From contig OY744606.1 of the NCBI GenBank assembly GCA_963556255.1, positions 5,723,127 through 5,787,126 of the forward strand: DNA of 64,000 nt, read 5' to 3'. The first letter of the stretch is position 1, and each line of letters begins with the position of its first letter. A program made the position numbers and the translations under genes. This DNA comes from Allolobophora icterica. Taxonomy: Eukaryota; Annelida; Clitellata; Crassiclitellata; Lumbricidae. Below are positions 54,835-64,000 of the stretch, one piece after another. The notes beneath the pieces are model-generated. The model saw nothing but the letters and a program-made list of their open reading frames with translations, made no database searches and was not told the origin of the DNA.

Positions 54835-55848
54835 ATGTCTAAGCACCTTTCAGCCGTCTATTACAGCCCTAAAGGTTACTGGCGAGGTAAGGCTGCGGTG
54901 AAGAAACTAGCCTCAGCCGCCAAAGTTTCCGAGGCGGAGGCTCGTGATTGGTTGAAGAAACAAGCTGTGTGGCAGATTTATCTTCCCGTTCCACGCCGCA
55001 TACCGCGTCCAAAGTTCGATGAAAATCGACCAAACGCGGTACACCAAGCCGATCTCTTGTTTTTACCTCACGATAAAGTAGGTCGAAAGACTTATAAATA
55101 CGCTCTCACTGTTGTTGATGTTGCCTCACGATACAAAGAAGCTGAACCGTTGATCAACAAAAGTGCGACCGAAGTCGCCGCCGCTTTAAGCCGGATCTAT
55201 AAGAGGGGCCCATTAACTTGGCCTCGACTCTTTCAGGTCGATCCTGGACGCGAATTTATGGGTGATTTTACGCCGTTGCTGGCGAAGCACGACGTTCTTG
55301 TAAGACGCGGACAGGCCGGAAATCATCGCCAACAGGGCATCGTTGAACGCTTTAACCGTACTCTAGCTGAGCGACTCTTCGGTGCCCAATACGCTCAGGA
55401 ATTGCTCCTGGATGCAAGGGGGTCATCAGAACGGTCAGTGGAATGGGTTCGACGATTGCCCGAAGTTGTAGCTACACTAAACGATGAGCCGACGCGCTTG
55501 CTCGACATGAAGCCGGTTGAAGCGATGAAAGCTGCTAAAGTGACACAGAAGCCCTCTCATTCACAAATGAAAACTCGTTTGTGGGGAATGGATGAGCCTA
55601 TTCTCGGACACGACGTTCTCGTCCGATATTTGTACGCTCCCGGCGAGCTCGAAGGTGGAAGCAAACGTGCCACCGATCCTAACTGGTCGCTCACCATCCA
55701 CGCTATTTTGGATGTTGTTCGGCAGGCTGACCAACCGGCCCTATACCATCTGGTAGACGGTCCTGCCCGCGGATTTGTACGTGAGGAACTGCTTCTGGTG
55801 CCTATGGGCACTGAGTTACCCCCCGATAGAATACTCAACCGTCGTTGA
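54835..55848 (+). CDS. Retroviral-type DDE integrase (right arm)
   Basis: Mirror copy with Asp, Asp, Glu (about 73, 136, 171) all retained. Having both integrase copies intact means transposition of this locus or of relatives in trans is not excluded by coding damage. The 3' end overlaps the convergent PolB by 14 bp. Confidence 0.95.
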   Translation: MSKHLSAVYYSPKGYWRGKAAVKKLASAAKVSEAEARDWLKKQAVWQIYLPVPRRIPRPKFDENRPNAVHQADLLFLPHDKVGRKTYKYALTVVDVASRYKEAEPLINKSATEVAAALSRIYKRGPLTWPRLFQVDPGREFMGDFTPLLAKHDVLVRRGQAGNHRQQGIVERFNRTLAERLFGAQYAQELLLDARGSSERSVEWVRRLPEVVATLNDEPTRLLDMKPVEAMKAAKVTQKPSHSQMKTRLWGMDEPILGHDVLVRYLYAPGELEGGSKRATDPNWSLTIHAILDVVRQADQPALYHLVDGPARGFVREELLLVPMGTELPPDRILNRR

Positions 55849-58800
55849 TTTTGTAGTGACCGTATGCCAGCGTTGTTATTCCGTCCGGAGATATCCACTT
55901 TTTTGTGTCTAATGGAGAGAGACTGATCTTATTCTGCTCGTACACTCCGATCTGGTGGTCGTGGCTTCGAATCACGACTTGTGTGTGCCGCATTTCCTCT
56001 CGTTCGAACAGGCATTTCTTGTATAGCTCGTGGTGCAGATCCTTCTTCACAACTGCTCTCTGAACGCCTTTTGCTTTCCTGATCTCTGAACCGCCCGATT
56101 TTAAGATCGAGTACATCTTCGGACGCAATCCTACGAATTCCGCGATGGCCACTCCGTTACATTCATCCTTGAACTTGCCCACGATTTTCTTGTTCTCGGC
56201 GTCGTAGTAGGGACTGTCTCTTGGAAACTCTGAGAGGTCGTATAGGTGTTTTTTGTTCCACATATCGGTGCAAGCGTTCGGAGTTTCCACCTGAAATAAC
56301 AGGCTGTCAGTGTCTGTATATAGCAACTGGGCTTTTTCACCGTATTGGTTTTTCACATCGTTGTACCAGAAGTCGTACATCAGATGCTTGCTGAGGTCTA
56401 GGACAGCCTGGCCGACATATACAGGTCTGTTTAACTTGAGCTTGTTCTTCAAACTGTGAATCGCGGCGAGTTGGTCGTTGAAGATTTTGTGTGATATGTA
56501 GGCCGGGTCAGCAATTAGTTTACGAAGTTTGCCAACTTTTGAGGTCGGTACCAGGTTAACTCTGATTCTTTTTCTAAGATTTTCCATGGTCTTTCCAAAG
56601 ACCGCATTATTAGCCAGTTTGAAGAAATCCTTCTCAAACTCCGACGTTGCCTTCGCTCTCAATTTCGTATTCATCTCGATGTATGGAGCCATCCATGCCT
56701 CCTGTCTGAATTTAACGGCACGATGGATTTTAGAAACTCGTAGGCCCAACGAATGGTAGAGTTTGAGATTTCGGTAATGGACCACATACCGCTCCTTAGG
56801 TCGTAGGCTTGGTATTAACTTCACATGCTTTGTGAACTTGCTTTCCAACTCGTTCATAAGCACATTCTGATAGTCACTCAACCACTCCTCTTGGACTGTC
56901 AGGGTCTCCGGTGCTAGGGGATAGTCGTTATGAGCATCGTGGAGGTGCTCCGGGTACTCGAGATCGACTTCGAGCAGGAAGCCTTCAGGCGCGTCGTCTG
57001 GAGTTTCCAACACTTCGTCGAGAGTTGGACTTTCCCAGCTAAATCCTCCAATTGGCAGTGGCTGTTGCATCGCCCAGCCGTAGAGGTTATTAGCATCGAG
57101 ATACATGATCCAGTTGTCTGGCTTCGTGGTATCATGATCCGGGCATTGCGGGTTGTTGGCTTTTGCGAAGCGTTTAGATACCATCGAAATACCGCCTCTG
57201 AGACCTTTCTCTACGAACAAATGCATGTCAATATCTGTTAAAAGTTCGAGCTCGATTTTTGTCTTTTTCAACAAAGCGTCCCAGGCCATTCCTGGTAGGC
57301 TGAAGTAGTTAGCCGGGTCCAGACTGTAGTGTTTCATCGATGTGGACCTGAAGGTCTCGAAGACATCTGCCAGTAGGAGTACATCCGTACGGAGATACAA
57401 GTCGTGATAGTCACCTAGAGTTTTACAATCAAATTCGTTCCACACTCTTTGAGCGTGTTCATAATCCTCATCAGAGATGTTCTCTCGGGACAGCCTGCTG
57501 TAGAACGCTTCTTTAGGTGGAAGTCGGTCTTCTTCGAAGCGGTGGTAATCATGGATGTATTCGTAACAATATACGCCCTTTCGTCTCAACTGATCAAGTT
57601 TTGTCCTATCATTGTGAACGAAACTTTCCTTTATATATGCTGCTGTGACTTTCAAATCCTCTAGCGATAGGTTTCCTGATAATTTATCCAAAGAGCTGTT
57701 TAGAAACTGGAGACTATCGATGAACTGTAGTTGCCCAATATTAAATGTCATATATTTCTCCATATTGTTTGGAATACAGTTAATTTCAGTTTGTTCATCC
57801 TGTGCGGCCTCACAGCTACCTATCGCTTGCATTATGAGGTGGCTGTCGTAACCTCGTAGATTGTGGAAGACCACTGGTACCTTGCACTTATCTGGATATA
57901 TTCGAAGCTTGAGGTTGCAGGCGTTATGAGCGGCACCCCGGTACTTACCGGTAATGTGACAGTGGTCGCGAACTCTATCCTCTTCGAGCGCTTCTCCGCA
58001 GATATGACATTCGTTAGCCTCGCGGAATGATTGGCGATCGGCCGCTGACATAACCATCTTAGCTGGGGTGGCCAGCCTTTGTTTGATAGTGGCTAGCTCG
58101 CCTTGTAGTCGTTGTAGGAACTCTTGCACAGCGTTCTCTCCACGATACAGCACCGGCTTCTTCGTGCGGCCGTCGCATCGAACCACTATGTAACAGAAGC
58201 TGCATGGTTTCTGCTCAGCTATCTGTCTGGTGTTGCTCTCGATGGGGTTCATGACTGCACCTTCGATTGGTATGTTTAGAGCCTCGAAGTCTGCGTAAAT
58301 GATATACGGAGTGCGCATCTGTTTGTGATGGTTCTGGAATTTGAGGATATTTTCATCCTCTTTTGGCATCTCAATCCGCTGAGGCTTCTTACTGATGCCC
58401 TGGCAATCTTTGATATGGGCATCCAGCAAGTCTTGTCTACCAAATATGTGTAGGCAGCGGCGACATGGGTGCTTTCGCTCTTTATGATCGTTGTTTTTGT
58501 ACAGCATTCGGGCCAAGTCCTTGATCCAGACATAGTGATAATTCTGTAAAGGTAAATTTTCATTTACATCGCTGGCCAACAGTAGAAGATCAATATTGTG
58601 AACTCTAGTCTCGGTTGAGACATAAATCGGATACAGCCCTTCATTCCATCCAAAGACCGATATGGACACCATCGGGTTCTGACGTTCGAACTTACCGATA
58701 TCTGTGACCTTCACCGGAAATTCTATACCGTCGAAGTTTAGTTCGTGGAGGTGAGCTCGATACTTAGTTGGGCGTTGAGGGTCCTTTTCTACTGGATACA

Positions 58801-59593
58801 TGGCACTTAAGATGGCCCACTCGAAGCAACGGTTGTCTTCATTCTTGACATTAATAACCGTACGAGGGGGTATGTACTTTGGTGTGGGAAAGTAGCTCTT
58901 ACCTCGGAAAGGCTTATATCTTGCAAAACTTAGGTCTAGCGCCACGACGCGCCTCACCCTCCACCCCGACCCCTCATTGGTGTAATCCTCGAGGAGTTTT
59001 AGTATTTCGGCTTTGGCCTTCCGTATAGCCCCTTGGACTTTACCCGCAGTGGTAATTGGGACTGCTGTGCTTCGAAAGTAGGCGGTATTAGTAATGATGC
59101 CCGGGGGCGCGTTGCCACCATACACATTATCAACGGTCGGTGCCAACTTTTCCAACTCAACTGTCAACACTTGAGAGTATTTCAAACCGCCATATTTCAA
59201 GAGCTCTTCGTTGAGCTGCGCCTCAATGCTGTGCTCCATTGCACTCAAGAAAGCCAACGCATCTCTTTCCAGCCTGTGATTAAGAGGTACTTCTGCACGA
59301 AAGTCTCTCAGAAGCTGATTGGCGAGCTCTTTGTGTACTAGAAAGGGTGGTGGTCCACCTCTATCCTTCTTAAGTAGGAGTGGGTCGAATTCTGCTAGAA
59401 GGGCCTTACGTTTTGCCCCTCTATGCTTGCGCACTGGAGGAATTGGCCTTGGAAGCAGTGGCTGAAGTAAGCGCCTTTTGACGGCATATGGGATAGGTTC
59501 GTCTATGATATTCTGTAGAACAGCTCGAAGAGCTGGGGGACCGGTAAACTCACCCAACAATTGTTCAATTTTTTCATTCGTGGACAATGCCAT
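55835..59593 (-). CDS. Protein-primed family B DNA polymerase (right arm)
   Basis: Mirror copy of 1252 residues with all exonuclease and polymerase motifs intact. The single base I found differing from the left arm (59279) turns an AAC Asn codon into AAT, a silent change near residue 105. Confidence 0.96.
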   Translation of the reverse strand: MALSTNEKIEQLLGEFTGPPALRAVLQNIIDEPIPYAVKRRLLQPLLPRPIPPVRKHRGAKRKALLAEFDPLLLKKDRGGPPPFLVHKELANQLLRDFRAEVPLNHRLERDALAFLSAMEHSIEAQLNEELLKYGGLKYSQVLTVELEKLAPTVDNVYGGNAPPGIITNTAYFRSTAVPITTAGKVQGAIRKAKAEILKLLEDYTNEGSGWRVRRVVALDLSFARYKPFRGKSYFPTPKYIPPRTVINVKNEDNRCFEWAILSAMYPVEKDPQRPTKYRAHLHELNFDGIEFPVKVTDIGKFERQNPMVSISVFGWNEGLYPIYVSTETRVHNIDLLLLASDVNENLPLQNYHYVWIKDLARMLYKNNDHKERKHPCRRCLHIFGRQDLLDAHIKDCQGISKKPQRIEMPKEDENILKFQNHHKQMRTPYIIYADFEALNIPIEGAVMNPIESNTRQIAEQKPCSFCYIVVRCDGRTKKPVLYRGENAVQEFLQRLQGELATIKQRLATPAKMVMSAADRQSFREANECHICGEALEEDRVRDHCHITGKYRGAAHNACNLKLRIYPDKCKVPVVFHNLRGYDSHLIMQAIGSCEAAQDEQTEINCIPNNMEKYMTFNIGQLQFIDSLQFLNSSLDKLSGNLSLEDLKVTAAYIKESFVHNDRTKLDQLRRKGVYCYEYIHDYHRFEEDRLPPKEAFYSRLSRENISDEDYEHAQRVWNEFDCKTLGDYHDLYLRTDVLLLADVFETFRSTSMKHYSLDPANYFSLPGMAWDALLKKTKIELELLTDIDMHLFVEKGLRGGISMVSKRFAKANNPQCPDHDTTKPDNWIMYLDANNLYGWAMQQPLPIGGFSWESPTLDEVLETPDDAPEGFLLEVDLEYPEHLHDAHNDYPLAPETLTVQEEWLSDYQNVLMNELESKFTKHVKLIPSLRPKERYVVHYRNLKLYHSLGLRVSKIHRAVKFRQEAWMAPYIEMNTKLRAKATSEFEKDFFKLANNAVFGKTMENLRKRIRVNLVPTSKVGKLRKLIADPAYISHKIFNDQLAAIHSLKNKLKLNRPVYVGQAVLDLSKHLMYDFWYNDVKNQYGEKAQLLYTDTDSLLFQVETPNACTDMWNKKHLYDLSEFPRDSPYYDAENKKIVGKFKDECNGVAIAEFVGLRPKMYSILKSGGSEIRKAKGVQRAVVKKDLHHELYKKCLFEREEMRHTQVVIRSHDHQIGVYEQNKISLSPLDTKKWISPDGITTLAYGHYKINDG

Positions 59594-59650
59594 AGTTAAA
59601 AATTATTTTATATTACTATGGCAAACTTTTCTTTAATATAATAATTATAT

Positions 59651-59745
59651 CATTTGTTCAAAATGAAATTTTGTTTACTGATATTCGATTGACGCTTGCT
59701 CATCTGTATTATCTCAATACAATAACTATATCATTTGTTCAAATG
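59651..59745. promoter_or_regulatory. Paired CATTTG/CAAATG palindromes upstream of PolB (right arm)
   Basis: Mirror of 43010-43104, between the PolB start and the Cys-rich gene. Confidence 0.45.
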
Positions 59746-59754
59746 ATAATTTTT

Positions 59755-60030
59755 TTATTCTACTGATATATTTGAAAGTCGCTTCCATTCTTTATTAAAT
59801 TCACGGACTAACCCACCTCGTCGAGCTCTCAAATATTTAGCGAAATAACCACATTTCATACACTCACCCACGTGTGTTTTTATACCCCTTCCACATTTGG
59901 CGCAAGGTCTCGTCCCACAACCGTTTCGCAGTCGTGCCAAATGTTTGAAACAGTACTCCCCAATGCACCTGCGACAGCAGAGGGATGTTTTACCTATACC
60001 GAGCCAAATGCAAAAGTTTTGTCCTAACAT
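59755..60030 (-). CDS. Small cysteine-rich protein (right arm)
   Basis: Mirror copy of the 91-residue protein with CCRRC, CAKCGRG and CMKCGYF intact. No function assigned. Confidence 0.6.
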   Translation of the reverse strand: MLGQNFCIWLGIGKTSLCCRRCIGEYCFKHLARLRNGCGTRPCAKCGRGIKTHVGECMKCGYFAKYLRARRGGLVREFNKEWKRLSNISVE

Positions 60031-60114
60031 TATGTTTTATGTATACCACAACCTATTCATTTATTTAAATGGAAAAAATTCTGAACGACTTAAGATGCTT
60101 CTGCAGGAAGACGC

Positions 60115-60451
60115 TCCTAGCTTAGTGTGACACTGTGACACTCGTGACAGATATTATCATCACACTGTGAAAGTTGTCACACTCGAGGACTTCTAAGCTA
60201 TAAGCGTTCGTGGATTCCACGGACTGCCTGGAAGTCGGCCTGCTATAATTGTCCGTGGGTTTCAGGACCCTCTCTGAAGGCCCTGCGCTCAAAGCCCGCA
60301 TATTTTGTTCTAAAATACACAGGAGAAAGTGGATATGCTATATGGGTTCGTAGGCCTCTGGAGACCCTTTGAAGGTCGATCTGCTGTAAGGGCCCATTGG
60401 TCTCGGGGCCCTCAGAGGGCCCTGCGCTCAAAGCCCCCTTTCACATCTACT
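60115..60451. repeat. Right terminal region with 139-bp repeats
   Basis: Mirror of 42304-42640. It ends CATCTACT at 60451, immediately followed by the TTCCA target duplication. Confidence 0.6.
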
Positions 60452-61205
60452 TTCCAAGATAAAATGAGAAAATGTGCTGCATATTCTCCTTCCGAATATT
60501 CTGGTTTCTTTTCGAAAATCTAATATTTCGAGTTTCTTTTTGATGGAAAGATAATTTTTTCTTTTGATTGTTAATTTTAGAGTGAGAAACTTGTTTTGAT
60601 TTTAATTTTCTATGTTAAAAGGAATATTATAAAAAATTATCATGTTCAAGTATGAAATGTTCATAATAAAAATCAAATTGAATACACAATTTAAAAGAAA
60701 ACGAGATTGTAGGTTTAATGGGAAAAATCCATTAAATATCTGTGACAGACGGTGATTACACAAGTAGGCCTACTGTAGCCATTAAGTATCAAATTAAAAT
60801 CTGAATGACAAAGTTTTGTTTTTTAGCAATTTCAGTTTTTTCCATGTTAAAGTCATATAAATATTCTGAGGGTGGGGTAATTTTCTTTGACATAATTTTG
60901 TTAGGGAGTCCTTGAATGTTTGACAGTTGATGACAAGCGGAGATAAAAAAAAACTGCCTAAAATTTGCTGAATTAATCGATGACCCTATATATGGACCAG
61001 GAGGAGTGCCATTGAGGTCACTTGTAATGATGTACTAACTAAAATTAACTAAAATAAAAATAAAAGTCCATTAACTATAACTATAACTATAACTAAAAAA
61101 TAATGCTAACTATAACTGTAACTATAACTAAAATAAAAAACCATTATCTATAACTGTAACTATAACTAAAATAAAATCTGTAATGAGAATCACACTGATG
61201 GCCTC

Positions 61206-62000
61206 AAAGGTCGATGACGCCAACAGATATAATAATATTATTTTTGAACAGTTCTCGTCGTTAGTTTCTTATAACAGCTCTTAATAGGCATCAATTACTT
61301 TGGCCCAATAACAACCAGCTATACAGTGTCATGTACTTATACGGCAGTGTTCACACATTTTAAAGGTGTCTAAAGAGAACGCTCTAGCCAATCAGCTACC
61401 GTGTAACCACAAAAAGAAATGGAAAGAACAGAACTCAACGCTTCACTTCTCTCTTTTCCAATTTCGAAGTCCTTATACTTCCGGCGGTATTAAGTCCGCA
61501 CCAGGTCCGCGCGCAAAAAGTCCTGAACATTTGGTTTATGTTGAACACGCAAGACTAGGGTATTTGTTTATAAAAGTAGGACTGTTCTATTATAGGTAGA
61601 GGCCTATCATTTTCTGCTGCTAAATTTTGCAGGTACAAAGTTTGGGCTAATTACGATTGCATAATTATGACTGCTTGCAGACTATACCTAGGCTTCTATT
61701 CCACTTATTACACGAATGTTTTCTGTCAAACATTGCATTCAAGGGCAACAGGATACATTGACATTATGTCGCTGTATGTTGCACCTAAGTGGGCGGAGTC
61801 GAACTGTCATTGCCTCGTCATTCAAATAAATGATTTAAGTCCATACAGGCCACTTTTCGCCCTATCAGAGGCCAATCTCTTACTAATGAATATTCATGAG
61901 TAATGACGTAACTACTGTTGATTATTTTATAAAAAGGTTGATCGTCGAAGGTCATCTAAAATAATTTCTACCTATAGAACTAACTTGAAAAATACTTCCA
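61206..62000 (+). repeat. Array unit 4, distal part (end of R, block U)
   Basis: Continues unit 4 after the nested insertions: AAAGGTCGATGACGCC, AGTTCTCGTCGTTAG, then block U from AAAGGTGTCTAAAGAGAACG (about 61355) through GGGCGGAGTCGAACTGTCAT to AATATTCATGAGTAATGACG (about 61910). Collinear with 25360-26560 and 37825-38400. Non-coding. Confidence 0.65.
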
Positions 62001-62284
62001 TTCCCAAATGCAGCTTCAAGTTGAATGGGATATTTTGGCAGCCTTTGAAAGTCCGATGATGCTAACTTTAACCGGACTGTTAGCCAGCAGATATTCTTAT
62101 ACAAGAGATACACGACGTTCTGCTTAGACACCTTTAAAACGCATCATCCGACGCTATATATAAATATTCGATGCCGTCATCAACTGATAAAGTTGTCATT
62201 CTCTACAAATTAGTTGTTGTTTTAAGTGAAACAGTGCGAATTATACAAGTTGTGTTATTATAACAGAACGCTCATATATAATAT

Positions 62285-62530
62285 ATAGCGCCACTCATAC
62301 CAGCGGCGCTCTCAACCCGCAAAAATGCTAGCACCGTCAAAACAAGGCTTTTCAGGCGTCTAGGGAAATGGAGAGGAGAGAGGGCAAGAAGCTCTTGGAG
62401 GAGAAACACGGGAAGAAAATTCCAAGCCAAGGGGCCTACGTCTATAGGCGAAGCTCTTGGATTGTGCCGTGGATTAGAGCACACGAGGGATAGCCATAAG
62501 GCCGCGGGCCGTAGATCGCAAGGAAGCCCT
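62285..62530 (-). pseudogene. LINE 3'-end fragment
   Basis: The left edge TATATAGCGCCACTCATACC followed by AGCGGCGCTCTC is the reverse of the CR1-like 3' tail. The minus strand then encodes a degraded C-terminal stretch (LAWNFLP in the usual AWNxLP position). A dead, truncated copy. Confidence 0.55.
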
Positions 62531-62796
62531 GATAAGTTTCCTTATCCTATCGACGTCAACGGCCTTTGTTTTATTGCCTCAAGATGTTTGTAAACTGTTT
62601 GATTTCATTCGCCAGCTTCACTGCTTTGATCACAATCGCTGCGACACTGCATCGTCGTCAAACAGAAACTACCTACCATTCGACAGCTATATAATTATAT
62701 CCTCTCTGATTTCAACGCTACAGGTATGACGTTCAGTAACGTTAACTGCCATGGCCGCCACAAGTTGTCGCTAAACATTGGATATAGCGCCTCTGA

Positions 62797-63061
<265 letters not shown>

Positions 63062-64000
63062 TAGCTAATCGTTTCGGTGTATACAAACGTGTATACAAAC
63101 GGTATATACAAACGTGTATACTATATGTTCTAGAAATATGGCATGGAGGATATATTTCTTCCATTCTTCCTGGCAGGCCCTATTAGGATTATATGATCTC
63201 CACGCTTATCAGTATACGGCCATTAGATTCTATAGCGAATATATAGTAAGAGAGAATGGATTGAACAGACTTGTATAGGCTACTGTTAGCAAATATAGAA
63301 GACACAGAATATGAATGGAACATATATCTATAGAACTACAAAGGAAGGAATTGAACAGAAGGTTAACAGACAGAGGGGAACTATAGCAGGAAATTTAAGA
63401 AAATCCGAAAACAACATTAACCTCTATAAAAACAACGTTAACGTCAGCACCCTTCACTGCCAATTACGACAACAACACAGACAACGACGATGATAACATT
63501 AAAGCAACAACAACAGCAACCAACGAGAAACTATGCCTTCAGAAAAACAGAAGAAAATAACGGAAACAATCGAAATACTACAAAGAAAAGTATACAACGA
63601 AGAAAAATAAAACAAAGAAAATACAACAATTGTCGTCAATGGCCGCTGATGGCATCTAGGGCCCTGTGACCTCTCTAAACTTTGCAACTGCTGCTAATCG
63701 CTCACAGACTAATATAAAGTACAGGAAATTCGACAATGATCGGACGTGGGAGCCGTGCGATCTATGGTTAAATCTAATATAATATACTGACTTCCATATA
63801 GCGACGTTCTCATGTTCGGGGCATAAATTGATGTTCGCTTGAAGTGAAACTGTATACCCAAATCAGTTATCCATTGGATAAGCCAATTTGAATAGGTCAT
63901 AACGAATGCTGCAAACTACGAAGTGCCACTTGCACACCTTTAAACCACATTAAGAGACGCTATATATATTTTTCAACTGCAATATCTGCAATATTAGATA

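Larger units (their letters stand above)
42304..60451. mobile_element. Palindromic Polinton/Maverick (adintovirus-like) element
   Basis: The element begins AGTAGATGTGAAAGG and ends with the complement at 60451. It is flanked by the 5-bp direct duplication TTCCA (42299-42303, 60452-60456), consistent with a retroviral-type integrase. Positions x and 102755-x mirror one another across each complete arm (9140 bp). I noticed one substitution (43476 C versus 59279 A, read on opposite strands). Each arm encodes PolB, integrase, PLA2-like protein, packaging ATPase and penton-like protein. No hexon-like major capsid or adenain-like protease frame exists. Ordinary Mavericks are not palindromic: their terminal repeats are much shorter than the element. 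Confidence 0.92.
42052..61197. mobile_element. hAT-type element split by the Maverick insertion
   Basis: The left end CAGTGTGATTCTCG (42052) and right end GAGAATCACACTG (ending 61197) are inverted repeats. They are flanked by an exact 8-bp duplication ATGGCCTC (42044-42051, 61198-61205). Without the inserted Maverick and one copy of its 5-bp duplication it is ~993 bp, non-coding and rich in AACTATAACTATAAC and CGTTAACG words like its relative at 18600-19716. Joining the outer flanks restores a recognisable AACGACATCTTA...ATGGCCTCAAAGG module, so the two flanks were once adjacent. Confidence 0.92.

Noticed and set aside
42304..60451. Two independent Maverick insertions in opposite orientation
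   Set aside because: Only the outer ends carry a target duplication, both arms break at the same base within a gene, and the arms are essentially identical. Independent insertions would each show their own ends and duplications.
42304..60451. Simple misassembly joining two loci
   Set aside because: Not fully excludable, but the hAT ends with matching 8-bp duplication, the rejoined array module and the TTCCA duplication all indicate that the two flanks belong together. The fold-back itself is in continuous called sequence. Long reads are still needed.

Overview
The window looks like intergenic DNA from an animal genome, probably a marine invertebrate. The evidence is AT-rich sequence, long AT, GTCC and ATTG microsatellites, tRNA-derived SINEs, a CR1/L2-like LINE, mariner and hAT-type DNA transposons, and a Polinton/Maverick (adintovirus-like) element. 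I cannot assign a species or phylum. I found no convincing host protein-coding gene; every substantial reading frame belongs to a mobile element.

Layout. 1-21 kb: decayed repeats with a composite hAT-type element (1295-2356), a SINE, a CR1-like LINE with an uninterrupted endonuclease/reverse-transcriptase frame (3496-6649, minus), LINE fragments, an inverted-repeat element (15208-15909), a degenerate DNA transposon (16367-18126) and a hAT-type element (18600-19716). 21.7-42 kb and 61.2-62 kb: a decayed array of related multi-kb units (block order W-P-S-R-U-V). It is interrupted by an apparently intact DD37D mariner (22023-23400), several non-autonomous DNA elements with exact target-site duplications (TSDs), and LINE fragments.

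42.0-61.2 kb: the most striking locus. A hAT-type element with 8-bp TSD ATGGCCTC interrupts one array unit, and it is itself interrupted by an 18-kb Polinton/Maverick flanked by the 5-bp duplication TTCCA. This Maverick is a near-perfect palindrome. Each 9.14-kb arm carries, from the outer end inward: a small Cys-rich protein, protein-primed DNA polymerase B, integrase (opposite strand), a zinc-ribbon/phospholipase A2-like protein (opposite strand), packaging ATPase, a coiled-coil protein, a penton-like minor capsid protein, and the start of a further small gene cut by the palindrome centre. No major capsid (hexon-like) or maturation protease gene is present. The arms differ by one substitution that I noticed, and the centre is a 29-bp spacer. 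The assembly gap of 200 N lies in the left arm and, from mirror arithmetic, should be 361 bp. The structure is what a snap-back (fold-back) replication product of a protein-primed linear virus genome would look like if it were integrated by the element's own integrase.

How the genes fit together: PolB would copy the linear element and the integrase would insert it. The ATPase, penton-like protein and PLA2-like protein are virion packaging, structure and entry parts. With both arms lacking the distal half, this copy could not make a complete capsid by itself.
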